Positions 55,369-63,129 of a DNA stretch of 64,000 nt are shown in pieces. Made by a program: the position numbers and the translations under genes. The stretch's first letter is position 1; each line of letters begins with the position of its first letter. The notes below the pieces were generated by a model. It was not told the origin of the DNA. It did not search any database and saw only the letters and a list, made by a program, of their open reading frames with translations. Source of the stretch: Sedimenticola sp. (GTDB taxonomy: Bacteria > Pseudomonadota > Gammaproteobacteria > Chromatiales > Chromatiaceae); the NCBI GenBank assembly GCA_002869585.1, contig PKUO01000059.1, positions 1-64,000 on the forward strand, in the 5' to 3' direction.

Positions 55369-56559
55369 CTAAGCGGCACTTGATGACTTGAACTGTTTCC
55401 ACCTGACCAGTGCAGCTACGGCCAGAACCAGGGAAGAGATCATCATTATGCCGAACCCGATATAAGGGTATGAATGGGTGGTAAACTGGGCCACTTTACC
55501 CTGACCAAAGACCGTGGGCATGAACGGTTTGACCGAAAAGGCGCCCATATCGTTCAAGGTATGGCCATACCACCAGAGCCAGGCCGAGTAATCGATTATA
55601 AAAAACAGCGGCAATCCCAGTGGCACAAGCACCAGCAGCCAATAAAAGATCCCGCCATTTTTGCGTGCCCCGTAGACTAGCAGCACCATGGCAATAATCA
55701 ACCCGACAAAAACTACATTTAAGGCGATTTTAAGATTGGCCACCATCGGCACAATCTCTTCCTGATTGTTGAAATAACGGCCCAGGCTCTTGCCATAGTG
55801 CCATGCCATGACCTGGAAGCTACTGCCATCCCATGCCTCTTTGACCCGACCCTTCTGGAAGTCTTTGTCATAGGTGGCTTTCAACTGCTCGATCAGATTC
55901 TGTTTTACCGAGGTTTCGGCTTTCTCGGAAGTCTTTGGGGCCGTGCTCTCTACAACCACACCGGAATCTTCCAGGGATTTACGCAGGCGCGCTACGATCG
56001 GGTTGACCGATTCGGTCGGCTCAGCCGCCTTATCACCTGTAGCCTCCTGGTCAAGTGAGGTGATCAACGCCTCCACATAACCTTCGTTTTGCAGATTGAA
56101 CCCACCTTCGCTGTACATGGTTAGATACATCCAGCCAATCAGACCGGCAAAGCCAACGCCCAGAATACCCACGCGAACCTTGGGTTTGGTGCACATGAAG
56201 CCAATCAGCATGATGCCCAGCATAATCATGAGAAACTGGCCAAAGCCACGCTCCACCGGGCCACCCGCGGCGATCGGATACATGCCCACGTAGTGGTTGA
56301 TGGTGTCCATCTCATGCACGCAATCCAGTGCCTCGTCCTCGAAAATCTCTTCCTTCTCGACCTTTTTACAGCCATTGAATACGCCATTCATATGAAAATG
56401 AATACGTACACCATCCGGGAATGCCTCTTCCGGATAGTTAGGTGCGGTTAAGGAAACCCACCAAATGGGTGAATAGAAGATTACCGCAAACAGCCCAACG
56501 GCAATCAGAGAAAGTAACCCGACAACGAGAGTCTGCTTGGATTGATTCACTGCATTCAT
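55369..56559 (-). CDS. nosB: Membrane protein NosB-like, of atypical nos clusters
   Basis: A 396-residue inner-membrane protein with about six helices in two groups (residues about 10-30, 105-160, then 275-390) and a large hydrophilic periplasmic loop (about 165-275). It begins with FYSPIWWVSLTAPNYPEEAFPDG. Proteins of this type lie between nosZ and nosD in clade II clusters and are called NosB; their function is unknown. The two cysteines in the first loop (NGCKK, LDCVH) may form a disulfide. Confidence 0.75.
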   Translation of the reverse strand: MNAVNQSKQTLVVGLLSLIAVGLFAVIFYSPIWWVSLTAPNYPEEAFPDGVRIHFHMNGVFNGCKKVEKEEIFEDEALDCVHEMDTINHYVGMYPIAAGGPVERGFGQFLMIMLGIMLIGFMCTKPKVRVGILGVGFAGLIGWMYLTMYSEGGFNLQNEGYVEALITSLDQEATGDKAAEPTESVNPIVARLRKSLEDSGVVVESTAPKTSEKAETSVKQNLIEQLKATYDKDFQKGRVKEAWDGSSFQVMAWHYGKSLGRYFNNQEEIVPMVANLKIALNVVFVGLIIAMVLLVYGARKNGGIFYWLLVLVPLGLPLFFIIDYSAWLWWYGHTLNDMGAFSVKPFMPTVFGQGKVAQFTTHSYPYIGFGIMMISSLVLAVAALVRWKQFKSSSAA

Positions 56560-56580
56560 TGGTAAAAACCATTAATAAGC

Positions 56581-56605
56581 GGGTGACCCACCTATTGGGT
56601 CACCC
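56581..56605 (-). other. Hairpin between the dihaem cytochrome gene and nosB
   Basis: A perfect 10-bp stem (GGGTGACCCA / TGGGTCACCC), loop of 5. No T-run follows directly on the minus strand, so processing or partial termination is more likely than a full stop. Confidence 0.55.
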
Positions 56606-56646
56606 TTAACATCGAGAATAATAAAGACTGGAAGGCATGTATTGCA

Positions 56647-56660
56647 TTGATAATTAACAA
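56647..56660 (-). promoter_or_regulatory. Near-consensus FNR/DNR box upstream of nosB
   Basis: TTGAT-AATT-AACAA, one mismatch to TTGAT-N4-ATCAA, centred 94 bases before the nosB start. It may add an internal anaerobic promoter for nosB onward. Confidence 0.4.
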
Positions 56661-56717
56661 CCCATTACCTTCTGTTTTCGAAAGTAACAGTGATTTAAGT
56701 CACCACACACTCTCTGA

Positions 56718-57500
56718 TCAATCGTAATCCGGGTTCTGATAGTCTTTGGAAGGCGCTAGCAGCTCTTTCCGGGGCATGTGACGTGAGGTGTAGTTGATCA
56801 CCATCTGCATGTCCTTGTCGCTGAAACCCTTGATCTGCTTCACCATATCTGGATTGGCATTACGACGTTTACCGTCACGTATCCACTCGAACTGGCGCAG
56901 CATGTAGTTGTAATGCTGACCATTGATGCGCGGGTAGAACTTGTCATTACTGCCCTCGCCGTCATCGCCGTGGCACTGGGTACAGTTGTCCGCGTAGAGC
57001 TTTTTGCCCTGCTCAAACTCCGGTGTCCCCTCGTCCCAGGGACCCTGACCCGGCTCCGGATTCATAGGAAGCTTGGAGATGTAGTCGGTGACGTCTGCGA
57101 TCAGCTGGGCGGGATTGATCTCACCCTCGTGGAAACCGGCTACCGCCATGATCTGCTCGTCCAGCGCAAAGGGATACATGGTCGGGTTGTCGCGGTTCTT
57201 GGCACGGATATCCGCCAACTGCTTGATCAGTACATTTCGATGCTGGCCGGCCAACTGTGGAAAGGTGCCGTCATCCAAACCCCAGCCCTCCAGCAGGTGA
57301 CAGGCCGAGCAGACCTCGTAAACCGCGATGCCGCGCTCACGATCCGGCTCGAGCAGCATGGCCTCGGTTTTCTCACCACCCTCTTGATTCCAGTCCTTTA
57401 CATCCGTGACCTGGGCATCGCCCTCGCCGGCAAAGCTGCTGGCGCAGAGAACCAGGCCCACGACGGTGGCAGTGATCTTCAGTGCAGACTTAACTTTCAT
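56718..57500 (-). CDS. Dihaem cytochrome c of the nos cluster
   Basis: A 260-residue periplasmic protein with a Sec signal (residues 1-24) and two c-type haem sites, CSACH near residue 66 and CTQCH near 174, in two c4-like domains (PQLAGQHRNVLIKQL, PRINGQHYNYMLRQF). It corresponds in position to NosC cytochromes of clade II clusters and should carry electrons to NosZ. It has its own FNR-type box 137 bases upstream. Confidence 0.9.
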   Translation of the reverse strand: MKVKSALKITATVVGLVLCASSFAGEGDAQVTDVKDWNQEGGEKTEAMLLEPDRERGIAVYEVCSACHLLEGWGLDDGTFPQLAGQHRNVLIKQLADIRAKNRDNPTMYPFALDEQIMAVAGFHEGEINPAQLIADVTDYISKLPMNPEPGQGPWDEGTPEFEQGKKLYADNCTQCHGDDGEGSNDKFYPRINGQHYNYMLRQFEWIRDGKRRNANPDMVKQIKGFSDKDMQMVINYTSRHMPRKELLAPSKDYQNPDYD

Positions 57501-57636
57501 TTCACTCTCCTAAACCAGCGTTACTGGTTGGCACTACGTAAAAAAATAAACGCCGGAATTCCAGCGGGATATCAGTGATACAGGGATACAGTTCTGTATT
57601 GGGGCGGAAGTGTGTCACAGAGGATATTAGCGATCT

Positions 57637-57650
57637 TTGATAAACATCAA
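57637..57650 (-). promoter_or_regulatory. Perfect FNR/DNR box upstream of the dihaem cytochrome gene
   Basis: TTGAT-AAAC-ATCAA, an exact match to the consensus, lies between the two cytochrome genes, centred 143 bases before the dihaem cytochrome ATG. It suggests a second promoter inside the nos operon. Confidence 0.75.
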
Positions 57651-57691
57651 CTATATCCTCTGTGGGTAGCTTCGGAGATACTACCTTTTGC

Positions 57692-58009
57692 TTATTGAGT
57701 AGCCAGCCAGTCGGCAATCGCGCGCATTTCCTCTTCAGAAACCAGACCCATAACCCCTTTCATGGCAGCAGTCTGGCCATTGTTACGTGCACCTGACTTG
57801 ATATCCTTCATCTGATTGAAGGCGTAGTCAGCATTCTGGCCGGCCAGCTTGGGATACATAGGCATGATCGGTGTATTGGCATCTTTACCGTGACATGACC
57901 AGCAGGTTTTAGCTTTGAACAGTTCAGCGCCATCTGCCGCGATGGCATTAACACTCAGTCCAGTGCTGGCTAAAAGTGATAAGCCGAGTAATGAGACCTT
58001 CAACTTCAT
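57692..58009 (-). CDS. Monohaem cytochrome c of the nos cluster
   Basis: A 105-residue periplasmic protein: Sec signal (residues 1-25), haem site CWSCHG, axial-Met region near MKGVMGLVSEEEM. A small class I cytochrome directly downstream of nosZ, matching NosC of Wolinella-type clusters and a likely direct donor to NosZ. Confidence 0.9.
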   Translation of the reverse strand: MKLKVSLLGLSLLASTGLSVNAIAADGAELFKAKTCWSCHGKDANTPIMPMYPKLAGQNADYAFNQMKDIKSGARNNGQTAAMKGVMGLVSEEEMRAIADWLATQ

Positions 58010-58054
58010 TTTCTTTGTCCTCTCAATTAAAAGATTTAATCAACCTTATTGCAA

Positions 58055-58076
58055 AGAGGGGGCATTAGCCCCCTCT
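58055..58076 (-). terminator. Hairpin after nosZ
   Basis: A perfect 9-bp stem (AGAGGGGGC / GCCCCCTCT) with a 4-base loop follows nosZ by about 30 bases; the tail has only three T. It is probably a partial terminator or stabiliser that keeps nosZ mRNA more abundant than the genes behind it. Confidence 0.6.
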
Positions 58077-58106
58077 CGTTCCTCAGATCAATAACTTCAG
58101 TAGAAG

Positions 58107-60401
58107 TTATTTAACCTTTTTCGCACCGTTCTCTTCCAGATGAGTCTTGGCGCGCAGACCGAGATCGGCGGTCTTAACCTGATACTGCCACCATTGGCCG
58201 GCCCAGAGTGTTGCATTCTGGTAGTCGCCTTTGGCTGCATACTCTTCGGCTTTGGTTTTCGCTTCGGTAGCGAAGCCCAGCTGATCGGTCGCATCTTCAA
58301 CCAGTGCAACAACTGTCGGAAAGTCCTTGTAGTTGTGGCTGGTGATGAAGGCTACAACTGAATCGATGACACCCTGGGTTTCGACGTTGGTCTTGACCTG
58401 TTTGTCATAATCAGCCTGAGTATACTGCTCGCCTTCCTGCATTTCAGTGGCCTTGGCCTGGTAACCTTTCGGTTTGACCAGCAGATAGCCCTGCATTTCC
58501 AGATGGAGAGCGGAACAGAACTCTGTACAGTAGTAAGGATACACGCCTGCCTTCTCAGCGGTAAAGCTGGCAGTCGCGGTTTTGCCGGGCTCGATGGAGA
58601 GCTGTACGTTCTGGCTGTACATGGCAAAACCGTGTACTTCGTCCTGCGCACGTTCGAGGTTAGTCAAATGGATGGAAACCTCGTCACCCTCTTCCACTTC
58701 GATGATTTCAGGGGTGATGTGTGAACGAATTACAGTACCGTAGACATGAACCCTGTTACCGTCACGTTCCACTTTCTCACGACCAGCGCGAGTTGCGTAC
58801 TCAGACTTGGTGTCAGTACGGCTGTTCCAACCGGATTTGTAACGAACGGCCGGCTGCAGCTTGTCTGCCTTGATAGCTACAACATAGTGTGGTTCGCCCA
58901 AAGGCAGTGGCATGTCGTACAACAGTTGCATTTTATCGCCACTGATATCGATCAGCTGATGGTTCTGCGGATGCAGCGGACCAACAGGATTGAAACGGTC
59001 GATAGACAGTTTATTCAATGAAACCAGGTACTTACCGTCAGGTGTAACGGAATCGCCTTCCATTGCAAGAAGGTGACCGATGTTGTAATGGATATTCAGT
59101 TGATCCAGCACCTTGCCTTCACAGTAGTCCCACTTGGTAACCATGGAATCCACATAGATGGAGGTGTAGACCACACACTCTTTCGCGTCATACTGAGTAT
59201 GTAGCGGACCCAGACCAACCTGCACCTGGGTATGCAGCGCATCTTTCAGAGCAATGATTGGAATACCGTAGGGGTCTTTGCCTTCGAACTTGCCGTTCTT
59301 GATGGCGTCCTGGATTTTTGGCCAGCTATAAACCCAAGCATGGCTATCCAGCTTACCGGAAACGATGATGTGATCACCCTTCGGGTTAACGTCAACACCA
59401 TGCGGGCTCTTTGGCTCTGGAACCAGATACAACAGACCTTCCTTGACGGCCTGATCCATGGTGATCAGGTAGGAACCGTTGACCTTGTTGACCTTGCCAG
59501 CAGCAACCAGCTCGGCAGCCTTTTTCCAGTTGGTGATATGCAGGAAGTCGGTATCTTTCTGTGAACAGCCTGCCTCGAAGGGAGGACGTCCGCGCTCGAT
59601 ACCACCGACATAACGCTCAGAACAGAAGGAGTTGGTGAAACCCCAGCCGTAGGAGGCGTTCTTACCAGCGTCGGAGAGATCCTGGCTGTAAGGTGGCAAT
59701 TCGAAAGTGAAAGACTCTTCGGGCTTCAAACGGCCCTCTTTATTATCGAATTTCCAATAGGTTACACCACCGCGATATTTATCATTGAACTCTTCCAGTG
59801 GCACGAAGTCGCTGGAATAGGGAGCGGCGTACTGTGAGGCTTCCATCACGTATTCAGTGTTTGGGGTTGCGAATGCGCCACCGTGATCGGACTTGAAGAA
59901 GGGGTTGACCACGATCTGCTTGGTTTCAAAGTCATGCAGGTCGATAACCGCCAAACGGGGGTTGGCCTTGTCATTGATGAACAAATAACGGCCATCATAT
60001 TCGCCATCTTTCTCGGAGAAGGCGGGATGGTGGGTATCACCATACACGATGTCTTTGCCCATAATACGGCCCTGAGCCAATACAGCCTTTGATTCATCAT
60101 CAAAGCCATAGCCCTGCCATGGTTCCGGGGTAAATACACCGATGTATTTGAGAATACGCATTGATGGAATGCCGTAAACGATAACATGGCCGCTCTGTCC
60201 ACCAGAGCTGAATGCCATGTATTCATCACGTCCACCGGTCGGGGTATAGGTCTTTGCTGCAGCCAACAGGTCTTTCTGCGTCAAACCCCTTGCCTTCATG
60301 ACATCCTCGAGCGATTCTTGCGAATACGCGCTCGAAGCTGCACCAAGGCCGAGAGTAAGCCCCATTAGCAGCGATATGGTTCTTGTTTTGAACATTTTCA
60401 T
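58107..60401 (-). CDS. nosZ: Nitrous-oxide reductase NosZ, Sec-exported clade II type, C-terminally extended
   Basis: NosZ reduces N2O to N2 in the periplasm. The 764-residue precursor has a Sec signal without the twin Arg, the mark of clade II. The beta-propeller carries the CuZ ligand region (YGDTHHPAFSE). The cupredoxin domain holds CuA: C625, C629, H633 and M636 (CTEFCSALHLEM). Known NosZ proteins usually end about ten residues after this Met; here about 128 more follow, a mostly helical, haem-free extension. ATG at 60399-60401 with GGAG is chosen over a longer frame. Transcription is probably driven by the FNR-type box at 60501. Confidence 0.96.
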   Translation of the reverse strand: MKMFKTRTISLLMGLTLGLGAASSAYSQESLEDVMKARGLTQKDLLAAAKTYTPTGGRDEYMAFSSGGQSGHVIVYGIPSMRILKYIGVFTPEPWQGYGFDDESKAVLAQGRIMGKDIVYGDTHHPAFSEKDGEYDGRYLFINDKANPRLAVIDLHDFETKQIVVNPFFKSDHGGAFATPNTEYVMEASQYAAPYSSDFVPLEEFNDKYRGGVTYWKFDNKEGRLKPEESFTFELPPYSQDLSDAGKNASYGWGFTNSFCSERYVGGIERGRPPFEAGCSQKDTDFLHITNWKKAAELVAAGKVNKVNGSYLITMDQAVKEGLLYLVPEPKSPHGVDVNPKGDHIIVSGKLDSHAWVYSWPKIQDAIKNGKFEGKDPYGIPIIALKDALHTQVQVGLGPLHTQYDAKECVVYTSIYVDSMVTKWDYCEGKVLDQLNIHYNIGHLLAMEGDSVTPDGKYLVSLNKLSIDRFNPVGPLHPQNHQLIDISGDKMQLLYDMPLPLGEPHYVVAIKADKLQPAVRYKSGWNSRTDTKSEYATRAGREKVERDGNRVHVYGTVIRSHITPEIIEVEEGDEVSIHLTNLERAQDEVHGFAMYSQNVQLSIEPGKTATASFTAEKAGVYPYYCTEFCSALHLEMQGYLLVKPKGYQAKATEMQEGEQYTQADYDKQVKTNVETQGVIDSVVAFITSHNYKDFPTVVALVEDATDQLGFATEAKTKAEEYAAKGDYQNATLWAGQWWQYQVKTADLGLRAKTHLEENGAKKVK

Positions 60402-60500
60402 CAGGACTCCTAGTTCATTATGAATGCCAAGCAAATAGCCATGCCTGAATAAGTTGAGCATTGCACGGTCGAATTTTCATAAATATTCGTTTTTCGCACA

Positions 60501-60514
60501 TTGATTTGCATCAA
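60501..60514 (-). promoter_or_regulatory. Perfect FNR/DNR box in front of nosZ
   Basis: TTGAT-TTGC-ATCAA, exact consensus, centred 107 bases before the nosZ ATG. A TATGAA hexamer lies 19 bases beyond the box on the minus strand, close to the spacing of a class II activated promoter. The 60402-60791 spacer otherwise holds only a second box. Confidence 0.85.
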
Positions 60515-60586
60515 ACTTACCACGAATTATGGCACAGGAATTGTGGCATATCACCCAACTTCCCCATCTCCCCACAAAGAAATATC

Positions 60587-60600
60587 CTGATATATATCAA
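60587..60600 (+). promoter_or_regulatory. FNR/DNR box in front of the divergent dihaem cytochrome gene
   Basis: CTGAT-ATAT-ATCAA has one mismatch to consensus. Exactly 22 bases downstream on the plus strand is TATGTA, the class II spacing (box at -41.5), giving an expected start near 60635 and a leader of about 155 bases. Confidence 0.75.
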
Positions 60601-60791
60601 ATACACAAAACATGGCATGTTTTATGTATTGCGGCTGATTTTTTTAGCCTGTTATGATTTTTAAAATTCGAACTTTGCCATTGTAAACGACTCTCAAATG
60701 AAGATGCTTCAAACATATCTGACAAAAGTCAAAGACGAATAAAACCACAGAGCTTTTAATCCACCACCCCAGCGTTTTTGACGGAAGCGAC

Positions 60792-61484
60792 ATGACGAGT
60801 AAACAACACCTGACCCTGCTAACCCGTACCCTGTGTATTTTCACGCTCGCCACGCCATTGAGCCTGCTTGCCTACGAGTACGATCCCTACAACGGTGAAG
60901 AGATCAACGAGGTTTGTGCGGGTTGTCATGGCGAGTACGGCCAGGGAGGAAAGGAAGGAGAATACCCCCGACTGGCCGGCCAGCCGATTGAGTTTACCGC
61001 CAGGCAGCTGCATCTTTTCCGGGACAGAAAACGCCCTAATCTGGCGATGGTGGAATATATCGATGAACGTCAGATGCCGGACAGCGACATCCTTGATATC
61101 TCGCGCTATCTGGCGGAGATCGTATTAAAAACCAAGCTGCCGCCCGCCGATGAAAACGCCCCCGGTTTCAATGCCTATGAGCGGTTGCTGGAGTCAAAGA
61201 AAATGATGCAGATCCCCCGCGCGGAAGGGGATGTGGCCAATGGTAAAAAGCTCTACAAGAAGGAGTGCGACACCTGTCATGGCGATGAGGGCTGGGGTGA
61301 CGAGAAAAAAGCCGTACCCATGATCGCCGGCCAATACACCAACTATCTTTGGCGTCAGATCGATAAATACCGGAAGAAACTGCGCATCCACGACGAAGAA
61401 TCACCGGAAGATGAGCTGCTGGACGATTTCGATGACGAACAACTGAAAGATATCTTCGCCTACCTGTCGACGGTGGACGACTAG
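60792..61484 (+). CDS. Dihaem c4-type cytochrome, divergent from nosZ
   Basis: A 230-residue periplasmic cytochrome: Sec signal (about residues 1-25), haem sites CAGCHGEYGQGG near 38 and CDTCHGDEGWGD near 160, and c4-type GQP/GQY-x5-R helices (PRLAGQPIEFTARQL, PMIAGQYTNYLWRQ). The last 40 residues are very acidic. Shared regulation with nosZ suggests a role in electron supply to NosZ or to NO reductase. ATG at 60792. Confidence 0.85.
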   Translation: MTSKQHLTLLTRTLCIFTLATPLSLLAYEYDPYNGEEINEVCAGCHGEYGQGGKEGEYPRLAGQPIEFTARQLHLFRDRKRPNLAMVEYIDERQMPDSDILDISRYLAEIVLKTKLPPADENAPGFNAYERLLESKKMMQIPRAEGDVANGKKLYKKECDTCHGDEGWGDEKKAVPMIAGQYTNYLWRQIDKYRKKLRIHDEESPEDELLDDFDDEQLKDIFAYLSTVDD

Positions 61485-61496
61485 TCGCCCCTGGGA

Positions 61497-62261
61497 TCAG
61501 TTACCGAACTGCACGTTCATCTGATTCCCCGGCCCCAGCCTCTGACCGCAGATACCGGCAGATTCGGCGTGCTTACGCAGGCCATCGGCATTCAGGACTT
61601 CGATGTGCCCGCCTTTCACGCTTACCAGCCCTTCATCGATGAATCCGTGGAGAATTCGCGAGAAGGTCTCGGGTTTTACTGAAAGGCGAGATGCCAGAAC
61701 ACCCTTTGGCGTCTCCAGGTTGAACCTCTCCTGCCCCTTGAACAACAGCATGCCGCAGAGATAGCCGGCCACACGGCCAGTGGCGCTCTGCAGAGTCAGG
61801 TCATCGATCTCTTTAATCAGATGGCGCAGACGCAGGCTCATGTCACCCATCACGCGAAAACAGGTCTCGGTCGACTCGTGCAGGAGTTTCAGAAACACCT
61901 CGTTATCAAAGGCGATCAGCGCGGTTTTACCCAAAGCCACGCATCTGACGGGATAACTCGGCTGCTCCAGAAACATCAGGGCCTCGGCGAACGTGTGCCC
62001 AGGGGACACCACCTCGATAACCTTCTCGTTGCCGTTCAGGGAGAGCCTGGACAGTTTGATCTGCCCTTCCAGAACCAGAAAAAAGCGGGCAGCCTTGTTG
62101 CCCACCTCAAACAAGACATCCCCATCTTCCATGTGGATGCCGGTACTGACTTTCTTTATCCGATCGATCTGCTCATCATTGAGTTGCGAAAAAAGATAGG
62201 TCTTTCGCAAATCGATGGAATCAACAAGACTTCTGTCAGATGTAATACGGTACTGCCCCAT
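61497..62261 (-). CDS. Crp/Fnr-family regulator of the DNR/NNR type
   Basis: A 254-residue regulator with a cNMP-binding-like domain (HMEDGDVLFEVGNKAARFF, HTFAEALMFLEQPSYP) and a winged helix whose recognition core is VKPETFSRILHG (E-x2-SR, as in FNR and DNR). It lacks the FNR cysteine cluster, and HTFAEALMF is shared with Pseudomonas DNR, a haem-dependent NO sensor that turns on nos and nor genes. A perfect FNR box lies 26 bases before its start codon, so auto-control is likely. Convergent with the cytochrome gene 12 bases away. Confidence 0.88.
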   Translation of the reverse strand: MGQYRITSDRSLVDSIDLRKTYLFSQLNDEQIDRIKKVSTGIHMEDGDVLFEVGNKAARFFLVLEGQIKLSRLSLNGNEKVIEVVSPGHTFAEALMFLEQPSYPVRCVALGKTALIAFDNEVFLKLLHESTETCFRVMGDMSLRLRHLIKEIDDLTLQSATGRVAGYLCGMLLFKGQERFNLETPKGVLASRLSVKPETFSRILHGFIDEGLVSVKGGHIEVLNADGLRKHAESAGICGQRLGPGNQMNVQFGN

Positions 62262-62286
62262 GAATTAGATTTAGAGACATGCAGAA

Positions 62287-62300
62287 TTGATATTTATCAA
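62287..62300 (-). promoter_or_regulatory. Perfect FNR/DNR box in front of the DNR-like regulator gene
   Basis: TTGAT-ATTT-ATCAA, extended to 8-base arms GAATTGAT / ATCAATTC, centred 32 bases before the start codon. This is too close for standard class II activation unless the leader is almost absent, so autorepression is a reasonable alternative. Confidence 0.8.
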
Positions 62301-62416
62301 TTCCTATCTCTCAATGATAATAGATTTACCCTTTCGATCAAGCATTACTATCTCCATCCACTCACATAAAGTGGCACGAATCGGCAATGCACCTACCTAT
62401 TTAGGGATAGAAAAGG

Positions 62417-62983
62417 CTAAACAATGTTATGTTCATTAAGAAAGGGACCGTATTGCTTGTCGGTGCCATTTATGTGATTGATCAACCAGCCCTCGAGATA
62501 GGCGGCGACACCTTCAAGAGATTCATGACCGCGCCGCTCATAGTCCTCCAGGAAATCCTCAACCTGCTTGATCATGGCGCGATGCTGCTCCTTGTGGCCA
62601 TCCAGTTGCGGATAACCGGTTTTTTCCAGTAATTTTTCTTCTTTTTCAAAGTGATAGCGCGTGTAGCTGACCAAATCATTTAGCGCCTGCTTTTCAAAAC
62701 TCTCGCTGGTGCTGTAGACATAGGCAACTCGAAACTGGTTGAGCAGTTCAATCAGTTTTTTATGATCATCATCCAATTCCTTGACGCCAACGCTATAGCT
62801 CTCTTTCCATTTCAGCTGTTTTTCCTCGGAGACCTTCCTATAGATGAAGGGGATCAATAGGACCACAGCGATCAACACCCAGGAGACCGGGTTATCCAGA
62901 CCAAATAAAAAACTCAAACCGATAGCTACGATTAATAAACCGATAGAACCCACAACAAATAGATTGAAAGACTGTTTTTTCAT
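62417..62983 (-). CDS. Membrane-anchored bacteriohemerythrin
   Basis: A 188-residue protein with two N-terminal transmembrane helices (about residues 8-50) and a cytoplasmic hemerythrin domain. The di-iron ligands are visible: H in DDDHKKLIELL, HxxxE in YHFEKEEKLL, HxxxH in HKEQHRAMI, and HxxxxD in HINGTDKQY. It binds O2 (and possibly NO) reversibly, fitting a cell that switches between oxygen and nitrogen oxides. ATG at 62981-62983 is preferred to a frame starting 24 codons upstream. The chemoreceptor gene lies upstream on the same strand. Confidence 0.88.
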   Translation of the reverse strand: MKKQSFNLFVVGSIGLLIVAIGLSFLFGLDNPVSWVLIAVVLLIPFIYRKVSEEKQLKWKESYSVGVKELDDDHKKLIELLNQFRVAYVYSTSESFEKQALNDLVSYTRYHFEKEEKLLEKTGYPQLDGHKEQHRAMIKQVEDFLEDYERRGHESLEGVAAYLEGWLINHINGTDKQYGPFLNEHNIV

Positions 62984-63030
62984 TTTTCTGCCCACTGTAA
63001 TGCTATTTCGACACCTGATCTGGCGTTCGC

Positions 63031-63060
63031 TACTAGTGCAAACCACAACCTGCACTAGTA
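63031..63060. repeat. Inverted repeat upstream of the hemerythrin gene
   Basis: Perfect 10-base arms TACTAGTGCA / TGCACTAGTA, spacer of 10, centred about 62 bases before the hemerythrin start. There is no T-run, so it is more like an operator than a terminator for the chemoreceptor gene. Confidence 0.55.
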
Positions 63061-63129
63061 ATCATATCCTGAAATATACAAAAATGCGGTGCAATTTTAT
63101 ATCTGTTTGTTCAATGCGATATACGCAGG

